Positions 24,889 through 35,439 of a DNA stretch of 64,000 nucleotides are shown here, in pieces. The stretch comes from Typhlomys cinereus (lineage: Eukaryota > Chordata > Mammalia > Rodentia > Platacanthomyidae), in contig JALPQD010000302.1 of NCBI GenBank assembly GCA_023101885.1, forward strand, positions 2,011,956-2,075,955. The letters are read 5' to 3'. Every line of letters begins with the position of its first letter. Position 1 is the first letter of the stretch. The notes beneath the pieces are model-generated. The model was not told the DNA's origin. It did not search any database and saw only the letters and a program-made list of their open reading frames with translations. Both the position numbers and the translations under genes were made by a program.

Positions 24889-25559
24889 GACTGAACTGAT
24901 TTAGTTTGTTTTACTACTCTCAGGCAGTTATTACTAGTGCTTGCCTTGGAGTTGGGTACATATGTTCGTGGTTAGTATTATTTCCTAGATGAGGCTATTA
25001 GGCTGTTAGTATATCAGTTAAGTCAGGTTAAGTAGACAGGGGGTGAATATTAGTATGGTAGTGCGCTTTTACGATTTAGTACCTTGGTGATATGTGAGGG
25101 TAAGTGGTATAATCCCCAGAGTTGTATATATTTTTGGGGTGGCTGTATGGAAAAGTTAATCTACAGTGATTAATACTAGAAAGGAGCAGTATGGTAAAAA
25201 AAGGTTTACTTATCTTTGAGCTGGATGTGAATTATCTCTCCCATGTGATAAGATGATTTTAGAGGACTTCAGATGTATGCCCTTTGTACCCTAGAGCTTT
25301 GCTTGAGTTTCTTTCGGACTCTGTTGAATTCTGAGTAGCAGTGTGTCCTCCCTGGACCACAAGCAAGGATCCTGGGCGGGCTGAAGGGGCAGAGGGCCTG
25401 GGATGGAGGACTGGGAGGGATACTTGTCCATGGCCGGTGGGAGGCACAGAGGGGCTGGGACCTGGGGTGTGGCCCATGCAACCCAAGGGCAGCCTGGGTG
25501 TTGCTCAGGTTGGCTGGTGGGAGGAGCTAGGACGAGTGGGGACCTGGGTGTTGGGGGGA

Positions 25560-25568
25560 ACTTACCTG
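25560..25568 (-). promoter_or_regulatory. Consensus splice donor in L1 monomer 2
   Basis: Minus strand reads CAG|GTAAGT, a perfect 5' splice site. It is in the L1 sense direction. Confidence 0.6.
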
Positions 25569-25723
25569 GGATGGAGAGCAAGTCCTCTCCCAGGCAAACG
25601 GGAGGAAGGGACAGAGGGGCTGTGACCTGGGGCATGGCCCATGCAAGCCCAAGGTAGCCTGGGTGTTGCTCGGGCTGGCTGATGGGAGGAGTTGGGGCGA
25701 GGCTTGCCCTGGGTGCCAGAGGA

Positions 25724-25732
25724 ACTTACCTG
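25724..25732 (-). promoter_or_regulatory. Consensus splice donor in L1 monomer 1
   Basis: The same CAG|GTAAGT at the equivalent monomer position, so the site belongs to the ancestral monomer. Whether it is used is unknown. Confidence 0.6.
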
Positions 25733-25768
25733 GGATGGAGAGTGAGTCCTGTTCCAGGCAAACGGGCT

Positions 25769-25779
25769 ACATTCTCTAT
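25769..25779. repeat. Target-site duplication of the large L1, 5' side
   Basis: acattctctat, identical to 16,195-16,205. Confidence 0.8.
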
Positions 25780-26515
25780 ATAATATACCCCCTACTAAGT
25801 TTGGCAGCTGCACTCAACATATATGTGAACCATAAACCACAAGCAAGAAGATCCACACTCTAAGTATCTATTCGGATAACTGTAAGGTGGAACTTTCAGC
25901 ACTGGATCCACTGCTAGAAATATCCAGTCTCAGATTGAAGATGCAGCTATAAGGACCATATTTCCACTATGTTTCTATATCTGCTGGCTCTGATGACTGC
26001 CATATGTATTAAAGCAGCATCTGAAAAAATTCATATTGCTCGGTATTTCAGAACACGAAGGGAGATCCTCTACCCAGTACTGTGCTCCAATCTTCTCAAG
26101 TGTCCTTGAATGAATGTGGGAAAAGCAATGGTGAATAAAAGCTTTTCTTTTGATAGTGATAGAAAATCAGCATATATATGTTGTTATTGTGGTGCCAAAA
26201 AATGGCTTCAACAACCTGCCAGGGAGGCTCTAAAACCCATACTGTGCATGCCTGGGAGCCAGAGGTGTGCCAAGTACGTTTTGGTTCATCAGTTTTAGGA
26301 CAACAAACTTGTTAGGAAGGAATCTCTGGTTGTTGAGAGCAACAACAGTGACTGACCATTGTTTTCTTTAACATTTTAGTCTAATCTTACTTTTTTTCTG
26401 TCAAGACATCTTTGGCAGAGGAATTTGCAAGTAAGCCATGCATGCAGCTGCCCTTTAAAGTGTGGTTGACCTGCAACCTGCTACCTGAGAGTCCTCAAAT
26501 GCACTGCTAGAGCTT

Positions 26516-26546
<31 letters not shown>

Positions 26547-28570
26547 GAGTGAAAAATCTTGTAGGGAGAAAAAATAGCTTAAGGAACTTAAACTCATCTA
26601 TTATTGAGTGATGCAGAAAATTTTTTTGATGAAAGAAGATACTGACAGACATAAAAATCTTAAGGAAAGAGAGATACAGAGAGGAAAATAAAGAAATGGA
26701 AAACACCAGAAGGCTGCAAGGTGGCCAGTGAGGGAAAGGGTATACAGGAATCACTTTTCTCAGCATTGGTCTTTCCTTTCCTAAAATCGGTTTTGATTCC
26801 TGGTTAAAAGTATGTCAACTATAAGGGACGTATTTTTTGTCTCCATAATAGTCACACTACTTTTGTCTTTTCTCTTTTGGAAGATAGACATTCTGATTCA
26901 ACCTAGGACCACACACTGTATAGGTAAGAGCTTTGTCTTAATCACCTTTGTATTTTGGGAGAAACACATGACAGATGTCCAGGAAATACACCGGTAAAAT
27001 GAATGCATGAAAGCATCTTCAGTAATTTACTATTGACCAGTATGTTTCAGTACTAGGCCCACTGGATCCATATATCCTAAAAACTTCTCTCTTTAGTTGC
27101 TGGAGTTGCTAGAGCAGATATACTGCTGATCTCTCTTTAGAGTGACTTTTATGCCCTCAGCATATACAACTTTACTAGTGTGCATATGCTAAACATACTT
27201 TCAGACTGTTTCCCACAGCTATTCAGAGAAATTCTGTTGAAAAGAATCATCATCTATCCCAGAGGGGTCATGTCAGCTATTTTGTTCCTCAAATTTTGAA
27301 GCATAGCTAAATTCAGTATTGAGTGTAGATTAGACGCTAAATGTCATTGTGGAAACCATGCATATGCTCCTTTGTCTTTCAAAATATCTTATTATATTTC
27401 CTGGAATTTGCTTTGAGAATGCAAATTTGGAGTTAGAGTAAATTTTGACAAGCCAAGGAAAACAATCTGTCGCTTTGCAAATGAAATCCTTTAATGATTT
27501 ATGTGTTTGGCTCTGATGCTGGATTATCACAGCTGAAACATCTGAACCACAATGGGAAAGATGAACCTTATGCCTTATCAAAGACCTTAAATCATTAACC
27601 AGACTTCTGACTGTTTCACCAAGTCAGGAAATATTATCTGGGAAACACTATCAGGGACAGGGAAAGAATCTTCAAATTGCTAAATCTTTATACTATCTCA
27701 TATGGTAATAACATAAATAAATTGATTAAAGAAGTTGATTCTGTAAGTTTGACGTAAAATTCAGAAATGCAGTTACAGGAATGTAGTATCTATATACAAG
27801 TCTGAATGCTTTTTTTTTATATTTCTGTTAAGTATACACAAATCCAATGTAATCCTGTTTAGAAAAAGAGAAATATTCTTTGCAATACGGGGGATTATCC
27901 CTCTAAATCACATCAGTAAATAAGTACTGCTTGATTAGGATTATCACACATTTCTAAGGTTTCCTTAGAAAATGGTGAGAACAATTTGTGACAATGCTGA
28001 CCTTATATATGTCTAAACTGTCAATTTCATTTAGTCAAAGACATTTAGAAGGAGCCTTCCCCTATCATGCTGTGCTGGAGCACAGAGGCCATGACAGCTT
28101 TCAGCCATGTTTTCTGGTAGAGGGAAGAGAAGCAAGCTGAAGGGATGAGCAGCTCCTGCCTCCACCCTGTGTCATGCTGGTCGCCCAGGGTGCCACTGTC
28201 ATCTCAGCTCTGAAACAAGAATTCAGAACTTGGGGTTGTGGGAAGAGCAGAGCCCATACACAGAGAGTTCAAAGTCAAAGTTGACAGTACCTGTCAACAG
28301 GTATTGAAGTCCTTGGAAACAGAGAGTGGAGAAGATCAAGACTAAAGAGGATTCTTGACAACAGTGAAGAGTCTTCCCCTAAGAATCACATAACCTAAAA
28401 TAAAATCCATAAAGAAAACTATTTTTATGTGCTTTACAGAAAATGCTGCAAGAAGCCTTCTGGGGTCACAGCAAATCTCAACCATTGACTGGGAGACCAC
28501 CACGGCAACTGACAGTGAAACAATATGCTTTTCTTCAGGTGTCTTCAAACACAACAGGCCTGTGACTATC
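25780..28570. other. Unassigned flank of the large L1
   Basis: No gene or named repeat supported. A (TTTTG)n run lies at 26,516-26,547. The open frames present (for example 26,110-26,298 and 27,330-27,581) show no domain. Confidence 0.5.
26516..26547. repeat. (TTTTG)n short tandem repeat
   Basis: Six consecutive pentamers. On the minus strand this is (CAAAA)n, often the remnant of a retroposon A-tail, though no body is recognisable beside it. Confidence 0.9.
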
Positions 28571-28574
28571 ACTC

Positions 28575-28760
28575 AAATGCTAATGGCATTGTGTGGTACA
28601 TGCAAAGTCCTGCAGTGGATCTCAGCAGCACATAAAACCAGGTATAGAGCAACACAAGTGTGGAGGCACAAGGATCAAAAGTTCACCATGCTCATTAACC
28701 ACACAGAAAGTTTGAGATTAGGGTTACATGACACCTTGTCTCAAAAAGTGGGATGAAATC
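28575..28760 (+). repeat. ID-B1 (B4-like) SINE, diverged
   Basis: The tRNA-like part 'catgcaaagtcctgcagtgg' and 'tcagcagcacataaaacc' is followed by a B1-like part ending 'gacaccttgtctcaaaaagt', the usual terminus of rodent B1-related units. Several substitutions and small gaps. Confidence 0.65.
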
Positions 28761-28764
28761 AAGA

Positions 28765-29120
28765 AACAAAAGTAAGCAATTAGTAGTTAGTGAAGCCGTA
28801 GAGCTGAGTGTGCTACGACACAAGCCAAATCAGACATCCTCACAAAGACCAGAGGGAGACACAGCCAGAGACAGCTGCTGAGGTCACTGACAGCCATGGT
28901 GGGCTCTGCATGCTTAAAGCTATGTCATCTAAGGAACAACTGGAGGAAAACAAATTGGACAAGTCACTAAGACAAGACAAAAACAGACTGAAGGAATATG
29001 AAAGCTTCAGGGGAATAAAGTTTAAAAACTGATCAAAGTTTCAAAATAGGAAATAAAATTTTAAACTCTATTTAAATCATACTTTAACAAGATGAACAAA
29101 ACTGATGGAGTATAGAAAAA
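28765..29120. other. Unassigned sequence
   Basis: A 74-codon open frame at 28,808-29,032 has no known domain or splice context. Nothing else recognised. Confidence 0.4.
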
Positions 29121-29124
29121 TTGA

Positions 29125-29470
29125 CTTCTTAGTCATTCCTACTGCTTATCACAAAATGCCTGAGACAGAATAATACAGAGACAACCTAAATTTCTTTCCT
29201 TATAGACCTCAGAGGGTCACAAGTCAATGATATAGGCCTCAGCAGATTTGATACATGATGTGGGCTAGAATGTTCCACAAGACACATTCATGTTCTCATG
29301 CTGTTTTCACAGGGAAGAAGCATAGATGAGCTTTTAGCTCCCTTCAAACTTTACATAAGACAATAATCCTGTCCATGAGCCTGTCTACTTTTCAAATGCA
29401 CCAACCATCAATACCATCAACATCTTTTGACCAAAGTTCAGCATACATGCTTTGGAAGACAGAAATATTC
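29125..29470 (-). repeat. Possible MaLR-like LTR, diverged
   Basis: The plus strand reads 'tgcttatcacaaaatgcctg' then 'agacagaataat' at the left, and 'aatcctgtccatgagcctg' to the right. This is the order of antisense MaLR LTRs in mammals. The match is weak, and an unrelated unique sequence is possible. Confidence 0.35.
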
Positions 29471-29587
29471 ATATTACACTATTATTTTCCTAGACTCCAA
29501 CATTGCATGAACTTCTAACTAACAAGGTATATTTATTAGCTCCAAACTTCTTGCTTCATAGAACATCAATTCAAAACTCTGAAGTCT

Positions 29588-29672
29588 AGAGCCAGAGGTG
29601 GAGAGTATTGCTCAGCTGTAGAATACATGCTTGTGAGTTCCTACATCCAATCTCTTAGCTGTCACAAAATAA
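29588..29672 (+). repeat. ID-like SINE, diverged
   Basis: 'gtattgctcagctgtagaat' and 'acatgcttgtgagttcctac' followed by an A-rich end ('cacaaaataaaag') follow the order of the tRNA-Ala-derived ID element. Confidence 0.55.
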
Positions 29673-29679
29673 AAGATAA

Positions 29680-31185
29680 AGTCTGGAGCTTCATCTGAAT
29701 TCTATATGGATGAGCAATCAAATATGTGCTTAATATGAAGCAAAGCAGTGAACCTATATGATCAAACCAGTTATGCATTTCCTAAATACAAGATAAGTCA
29801 GCATAGGGCAGATATTCTTATTCACAAGGCAGAAATAGTCAAGAAAGGGATAACAGGTTCAAAATTAGTCTAGATATATAGATGGAGAATAGTTGTTTTT
29901 TACTCTAGACCCCACTTTCCAAACACACTGAAGGAGCCGAGTCTTCAAGGCTCAGGGAGTCCCCTCCCCAACAGTTTCCCCAAGGATACCCCACAGAAAT
30001 TCTAAGAATGTGACAGGAGAGGTTGAAGTTAAAGATGATGCCTTGTAATTCTAATAAGTCAGTTTGGATACCGGTCTTCAGTAGCCAAAAAATAAAATGA
30101 AAAACAAAGAGGAGGAGGAAGAGGTAGAGGAAGAAAAAGAGGATGAGGAATAATGAAAAGCAAGAAAAAAGAGAACTTATTCATTATGAAGTATGCTCAA
30201 ACTGGGAATAGAAACAAGAGGTCCAGGAACAAAAGTTCCTCAAATTCCTCTTCTAGGGTCTCGACAAACTACAGGTTTGTAATTCAACAGACCTGTCATG
30301 ATCAATCATCATTGTCTATACTTCAGTCTTTCCTTCAAGCTCATCTGTTAAGTTATAAGTGAAACAAGCTCCTCTCAAACTGGCACCAGGTTTGACCTTT
30401 TCTTCTCCCACCATGAGATTCCTGTAGAACTTTCAGTTTTGTGAGGCCCATTGTTTCAAATGTCTGGTAGACAATACACAAGTATCTTTGCAGAATGTCT
30501 TCATTCCTTCCAGGAAGGCCAAAGGAGGAGTTGCAGGCAGTTACCTACAGTTCTCCCAGCTTGGATTTAAATATTAATGGATGAGTAATGCTGGAGACCT
30601 GGATGCACTGCTATCCATCTGGCTAGCGCTCTCTCAGATACCTCTGCCCCTGCAGCAATTCTCTGTCCCTTGCCTGAGACTCCTTCTACATTCCTTCAAA
30701 CGAAAGTCGAGATTTTGAAGGAAACATACATTAGTCCTGTACTTACTTACTTGTAATGCTTGTATCACCAACATTATCTTTATGCCTACCAGAGAGATGG
30801 TCTGAGTCATACTTTGGTCTGGTCTGGCTACAGTTATGGCAGCCAAGAAGAACTGCACATGGATGCAGATAGAAGAAACTTCAATGGCAGTGAGACCCAA
30901 AGCCCATGTGTTCCCCAGGTCTTCTGGTACTTTTAGGCTGTCCGGAACCTATTACTTTAGACCCATGGTGGGACTTACATCTTTGAATACTTGCATCTGA
31001 TTTCATTTCCCCCATAGAAATCTTTAAATCAGAAGTCTACTTGGTCAGATCTTGGATATTCTTTCTTGAGCATGCCTTATCTTATGACTATGGAGGGATT
31101 TTTCTAAATCATTAAGTTCTAGTTCACTTTATATAAATTTATTTCAAACTTGGCATACAAGGTAATTGTATTTCTTATTCTTACT
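29680..31185. other. Unassigned sequence with a purine-rich tract
   Basis: No gene supported. A GAG/GAA-rich tract lies at about 30,108-30,178. The segment 30,380-30,950 is GC-richer and could be internal sequence of an LTR element, but I cannot assign it. Confidence 0.4.
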
Positions 31186-31189
31186 TTCA

Positions 31190-31398
31190 TATATATATAT
31201 GATAATATGTTGTTTTATTAACCCCCTTCTCCCAGCTTCCTCTCCCATGTTCTCCCCCTCCTCTTTCAATTTCCTCCCTATTAATACTGTTCTATACTGT
31301 TGACATAGTGCATGTATACCATTGTTATCTCTTTACTCATTCTTCAATAACTCAAGATTTCTAGTCTTTTCTCAAGATTATCTTTATATATTTATAAC

Positions 31399-31440
<42 letters not shown>

Positions 31441-31830
31441 AGATTCTACATATGAGAGAAAACATACAGTATGAGTCTTTTTGAGACAGGTTTATGTCAC
31501 TTAACATGATTTCTGCTTCCATTCAACTTCTTGAAAATGTCATGATATTGTTTTCTTGAGAGCTGAAAAAAATCCATTGTATATAAATACCATATTTTTT
31601 ATGTATCAATATGTTAATAGGCATTTAGACTGGTTGTGCTTTTCAGCCATTGTGAATAGCGTAGCTATTAAAATGGTCGCTCATGTGTCATTGTTACATG
31701 CTTAAAGTCCTTTAAGGTATATTTCAGGAGTGACCAAGGTTCTGCTACACTTTTGATGAAATAATTAATCTTTAATTCACTTCTATTTTCTCATATTGAA
31801 TTATGCATACTTGTGTCATAACCCGTTCAC
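31190..31830 (-). mobile_element. Old LINE-1 ORF2/3'UTR relic
   Basis: Plus-strand blocks 'aaaaatccattgtatataaataccat' region, 'caatatgttaataggcattt' and 'cagccattgtgaatagcg' are the antisense of the ORF2 C-terminal region seen in all mammalian L1s. A (CA)n array (31,401-31,438) interrupts it. Heavily decayed. Confidence 0.7.
31401..31438. repeat. (CA)n microsatellite
   Basis: About 19 uninterrupted units inside the old L1 relic. Confidence 0.97.
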
Positions 31831-31834
31831 ATTG

Positions 31835-32330
31835 CTTAGTCACATCTCAACCAACATCTTAAGTCAGGATTCTTCAATTTGCATTTTCCAAAACACTAGA
31901 ACAGAACCAAGTTGAGCCTTTCCCCCTATTTACAGCAACCATTCCTCAATTCCACCGAAGACTTCAACAGAATTTATTTTACCAAACCAACCACATTTCT
32001 GTCAATATGATTATTATACTTAAATAATCTTGTAAAAAGAAACCAACAACACAAGCAATCAAACTCACGTTCTCTACATGTTTTCTCTTTCCCTAAAATA
32101 TCACCAGAATTGTCTTCAAAGGTCCATTCTTAGAATTTAAGGTTTTCCTAGCAGTTTGGGTAGCCATTCAAAATGTCGAACATAGAATTACTATATAGTT
32201 TTTAAATTAATGTATGTAGAAATGAAATATGAATGAAATTTATTTTCTATCCAAATTTGAACATAAATGATCAGAACAAATAACTATTTCAGACTTAATT
32301 GTAATTTCCTTCTCAAAAAGTTTATAGTTT
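31835..32330. other. Unassigned AT-rich sequence
   Basis: Nothing recognised on either strand. Confidence 0.45.
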
Positions 32331-32339
32331 GAAGCCATA

Positions 32340-32700
32340 ACTGAATGACTATGGTGCTATATCTAAAGAAAGGATGTTAGGGGATGCTATGAAGGCTAAA
32401 TAAAGATGCAAACTGAAGCCTTTTTAATGGGCTAGGTTATTAAAAGAAGAGGAAGGGAAACCAAACTGTGTTCTCTCTCTCTCTCTCTCTCTCTTTTTCT
32501 CTCTCTCTCTCCCCATTCCCTGAGCACACAGTAGAATAGTAATTATATGCAAACCAGAAAGAAAACCATCATCAGAAATTTAGCCCCTCAATATTGGATT
32601 TCCTAGCATTTAGAACTGGGAGAAATAATTTTCTTCTACTTTAGCCTCTGGGTCATAGTATTTCATTATAGCAACCCAGCAAACTAATTGAGTATCATAC
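32340..32700 (+). repeat. MLT1-like ancient LTR carrying a (CT)n expansion
   Basis: The segment follows the MLT1 layout. It has an early 'aaaggatgttaggggatgc' region, 'attaaaagaagaggaaggg' in the middle, and the diagnostic end: 'agaactgggagaaataat', 'tagcctctgggtcatagtat' and 'tagcaacccagcaaactaat'. The (CT)n at 32,473-32,512 sits where the LTR has a CT/CA-rich segment. MLT1 predates the placental radiation, so this base is old. Confidence 0.7.
32473..32512. repeat. (CT)n microsatellite
   Basis: CT repeat with one short T-rich break, inside the MLT1-like LTR. Confidence 0.95.
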
Positions 32701-32704
32701 TCAT

Positions 32705-32810
32705 AAAATATTAAAAATGAGGAAACATCTCAGATGTGTATCCTCTAATGAATGGATGAATAAAATACAGTATAATCATACAATGGAGTATTATTTGACA
32801 AATAAATTGC
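32705..32810 (+). mobile_element. Small LINE-1 ORF2 relic
   Basis: 'ctctaatgaatggatgaataa' and 'cagtataatcatacaatgg' then 'agtattatttgacaaata' match the conserved ORF2 segment encoding the region just before the C-terminal block. About 100 bp only. Confidence 0.6.
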
Positions 32811-32814
32811 AGGC

Positions 32815-33802
32815 TTCCTGACACATAATGTCTGGTTTTCACCATTCTCAGAAACCTTGGAGAAGGGGTCCATGGTCACTTTTCTCTTGAATCTTTGATT
32901 CCTCTGAAGCCAGAATTGAATGGATGACTTTGCTAAGTTCTGTTATAGCTTTGGGTTGGAGTCTGGTCCTCTTAATTCACATCTGGTTCAGCTTCTCCCT
33001 TCCAAATAAATTGCATTATTGCAGGTGGGAGCCTTCTCTGAGGATCTTGCCCTCAAAGTAGAAATACTTTTCAAAGGCAGAGAAGGTTTTGAGTTATTAA
33101 TGGACTAATCTGTTTAACAATAGCCATCATTTTGTTCTCAAGCTCTTTTTGGTTCAAGTCTTTAAATTTGCATTTTTTTTCTCATCAGACCTCAGTTTTC
33201 ACTTCGTTGTGTCTGATTTCTTGCTCTATTTTTTGTGACTCTGAACAACAGCACTGAAAAACAGCCACGTAACATTGTCAAAACGACATTGTTTTGAAAT
33301 TTCTTCCACCAAGCACTCAAGTTTAACTTTGGGTAAGCTTTCAGGATGAGGGTAAAATATCACTAAACTCTTTGCTAATGCTTTGCTCCATTTGCCCCTA
33401 GTCCAATTTCCAACACAATCTCTGTTTTCCTCTGGATCATCACAAGCTAAGCTTCCAATGCCCATGTCTCTAACAGTATCAGTCTCTTCCAAAGTTTCAC
33501 AAGATTGACCTCTTCTCTAAAACACAAAGGCTTTCCCCATGCAAAGTTCAAAATTCTCCATATTTCTTCCAACAAGCCATTCCAAAGGCATATTAGCCAC
33601 ATGTCAGCATTGACCAACTGCTGAGTACCAACTTCTCCCAGTTTCATGAACAACTACTTCACTTTTTTGTATTGGATTCTCTTAGTCTCACTGAGCAACA
33701 CTGCATTTCTCTGGTACCAATTTTTTTCAACTTCAAAACACTTCATGTTGTACCAGATGCTCTTAATCTCAGAGCAATATCCCATTTATTGGTACAAATT
33801 TC
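32815..33802 (-). mobile_element. MaLR-like internal region (antisense), partial
   Basis: It lies directly 3' (in element sense) of the LTR at 33,803-34,144. The junction contains a 'ggtacaaatttctgtatcag' block, resembling the LTR-internal boundary of MaLR elements, and a 'tctctggtaccaatttttttc' repeat occurs nearby. The rest has the loosely conserved 'caccaagcactcaag' and 'cacaaaggctttcccc' texture of MaLR internal DNA. There is no coding capacity, and no second LTR is visible at the low-coordinate end, so the element is truncated. Confidence 0.5.
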
Positions 33803-34144
33803 TGTATCAGTCACGCTTATCTGTTGCTGTGAGAAAACATCCAAAGTCAAGCACCTTAAGGGAAGAAAAGAATATTTATTCATTTTAAGACTATAAAGGG
33901 GAGATATAGCCCTTTACAACAAGACTGGTGGCAGAAATTAGAGGCAGGCTAAGTCACATCCTTCGTGGAGGCTGAGGGCTTCAAGACTGCCAGCTGCAAT
34001 CGCAGACAGCTTCTGAAAGTAGGGTGAGATTAATCATCCTCAAGGCCTACACCCTGTGGGTTCCTCCAGCAAAGTTCCACCTCTTGAAAGTGTCATGCCC
34101 TTTCCAAACATGAGCTTGTGGGGGATACATTTTCAATCATGACA
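33803..34144 (-). repeat. MaLR-type LTR (342 bp)
   Basis: Read on the minus strand it starts TGTCATGATTG and ends CTGATACA, with the TG...CA ends of retroviral-type LTRs and an AATAAA-like signal near the 3' end. Strong landmarks are shared with 40,221-40,590 and 60,252-60,600: 'tcccccacaagctcatg', 'gaggtggaactttgctgg', 'ggtgtaggccttgagg' and 'ctcacagcaaca'. The family is non-autonomous and ancient, related to ERV-L. Confidence 0.75.
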
Positions 34145-34354
34145 TTTGGTAATGCTAGAAGATGGGTTACAAGCATTATTCTGAATAAAAAAAGTTCACC
34201 ATCAGGATCCATATATCATTCTTCTCATATGAAATGCTCAGAATATGGATTCATCATTAAATAATGGTTATTGGCTGTCTTGAGATGGAGGAAGGATGAT
34301 GAATGGAGAGGAAAAATTAATATGTGTAAGTTATTTTGTTTTTCTGTTTTGTTC

Positions 34355-34690
34355 ATATTTTGTTTGTGCATGTGTGTTGGCATACATATGAACATATGTG
34401 TATGGGTACATATACATGTATATAGGTGCTACAGGTCAAAATCAGGCATCTTTCTCAATTACTTTTCACTTTATTTTCTGAGACAATCTCCCACTAAACC
34501 AAGATGTTACCTTTTCAACTATCTATCTTTCCAACTTACTTCATTATCCCCAGTTTCCATGTTCCAAAGGCTAAGATTATAGGTAGCTGCCACATGTTCC
34601 TGGCTTTCAAGTGAGTACTTGTGATGTGAATTCAGGTACTCACACTTGTGAGTGTAAGTGATTTATTCACTGAGTCATCTCCAAAATTCT
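34355..34690 (-). repeat. ID-B1/B4-like SINE, diverged
   Basis: On the minus strand it opens with 'gagatgactcagtgaataaa', passes a B1-like block ('aggctaagattataggtagc' on the plus strand) and ends in TG/CA-rich sequence at 34,360-34,420. Same layout as 15,815 and 47,620. Confidence 0.6.
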
Positions 34691-34868
34691 GTGTGCTTTG
34701 ATTTTTAAAGTTTATAAAACATTCTAAACTTAGGTTGTACATATACAACTGATTCATACAATTCTGATGGTATATTCAAAATCCTATATCAGATATGGTG
34801 TCAAAGTTCTGAAATTTCAGCAATTTGAAGGTTCAAGCAGGAAAATTAGCATACACACATACATTTTC

Positions 34869-34902
34869 TTTTTTTAATTTTTTATTATTTCTTATTTATT
34901 CA

Positions 34903-34952
<50 letters not shown>

Positions 34953-35156
34953 ACTACGGACGAATTCGGGAACCATCCACCTCTTCCTCGTTTACTCTGC
35001 CCCGGCATTCACAGGCTCCGCCCTACCAGGACCAGAAACGCAGGCCGCCCCTGCTTCTGCCCGGCGTCTATACGTGGGTTCTAGGATCTGAACTCAGGAC
35101 CTTTTGCCTGCGAGGCAGAGGCTTAACCCCTGAGCCACCTCTCCAGCCCCCCCGAC
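34869..35156 (-). repeat. Young composite SINE with (CA)n and A-tail
   Basis: Full-length copy, read on the minus strand from 35,156: tRNA-like head 'ctggagaggtggctcaggg', then 'gttaagcctctgcctcgcag', a B-box-like 'gagttcagatcc', and a CpG-rich body containing 'gccgggcagaagcagggg'. A 'gattcccgaattcg'-type landmark, about 22 CA units and an A-rich tail follow. A 16-bp duplication, acacacatacattttc, flanks it at 34,853-34,868 and 35,157-35,172. Many CpGs are still intact, unlike other SINEs here, so the insertion is recent. It fits the dimeric ID-plus-unrelated-body SINEs I recall from Geomyoidea. Confidence 0.9.
34905..34949. repeat. (TG)n microsatellite within the young SINE
   Basis: About 22 perfect units between the SINE body and its A-tail. 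Confidence 0.97.
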
Positions 35157-35439
35157 ACACACATACATTTTCATGTAACATACACGTATCTTTCACTAGA
35201 GTTGAGATGTTGAACATGCCTCTTCAAATACTTTGTGATGGTTCTTGTATTAAATTCTATAAGATTACAGATAATCTTATTCCTTTCACTGCTGAATGGA
35301 AGAGATAGAATGTCAAGAAGCACTTTCATGGATGTTTAACATCATAAACATCATCAGAAAAAAAGAATTGAAGGGAAATATCCACAAATCAGTTCCCTTG
35401 CATGTGTACAGTGTGCCTATATGCACAAATCTGTTGCAA

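Larger units (their letters stand above)
16206..25768 (-). mobile_element. Near full-length LINE-1 (about 6.8 kb) interrupted by a younger LINE-1
   Basis: All L1 parts are present in order on the minus strand: tandem 5'UTR monomers and 5'UTR (25,768 to 22,077, excluding the insert), ORF1 (22,076-20,997), a 40-bp spacer, ORF2 (20,956-17,221) and a 3'UTR of about 1 kb ending in an A-rich tail (poly-T on the plus strand from 16,206). An 11-bp duplication, acattctctat, flanks it at 16,195-16,205 and 25,769-25,779. Subtracting the nested L1 and one copy of its target duplication leaves about 6,794 bp, a normal full length. Both reading frames are broken by frameshifts and stops, so the copy is dead. 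Confidence 0.93.
24889..25768 (-). promoter_or_regulatory. 5'UTR and promoter region of the large L1
   Basis: Together with 22,077-22,119 this forms a 5'UTR of about 920 bp. The proximal part (24,889 to about 25,360) is AT-rich, non-repeated tether sequence. The distal part (about 25,370-25,768) is GC-rich and built of tandem monomers. In mouse L1s, tandem monomers drive transcription, and the same role is inferred here from position. Open frames on both strands in this part reflect its GC-rich repeat structure, not host genes. Confidence 0.8.
25366..25768 (-). repeat. Tandem L1 promoter monomers, period about 165 bp
   Basis: Two clear copies and a degraded third. Matching landmarks recur 164-165 bp apart: plus-strand 'cttacctgggatggagag' at 25,561 and 25,725, 'aggggctg' at 25,450 and 25,615, and 'caggcaaacggg' in both. 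The L1 begins inside a monomer at 25,768, the usual random 5' start in monomeric promoters. The third unit (about 25,366-25,449) shares only parts. Confidence 0.88.

Noticed and set aside
25259..25863. Proline- and glycine-rich open frames up to 114 codons on both strands
   Set aside because: They lie in the GC-rich L1 promoter monomers. Overlapping frames on both strands are expected there.
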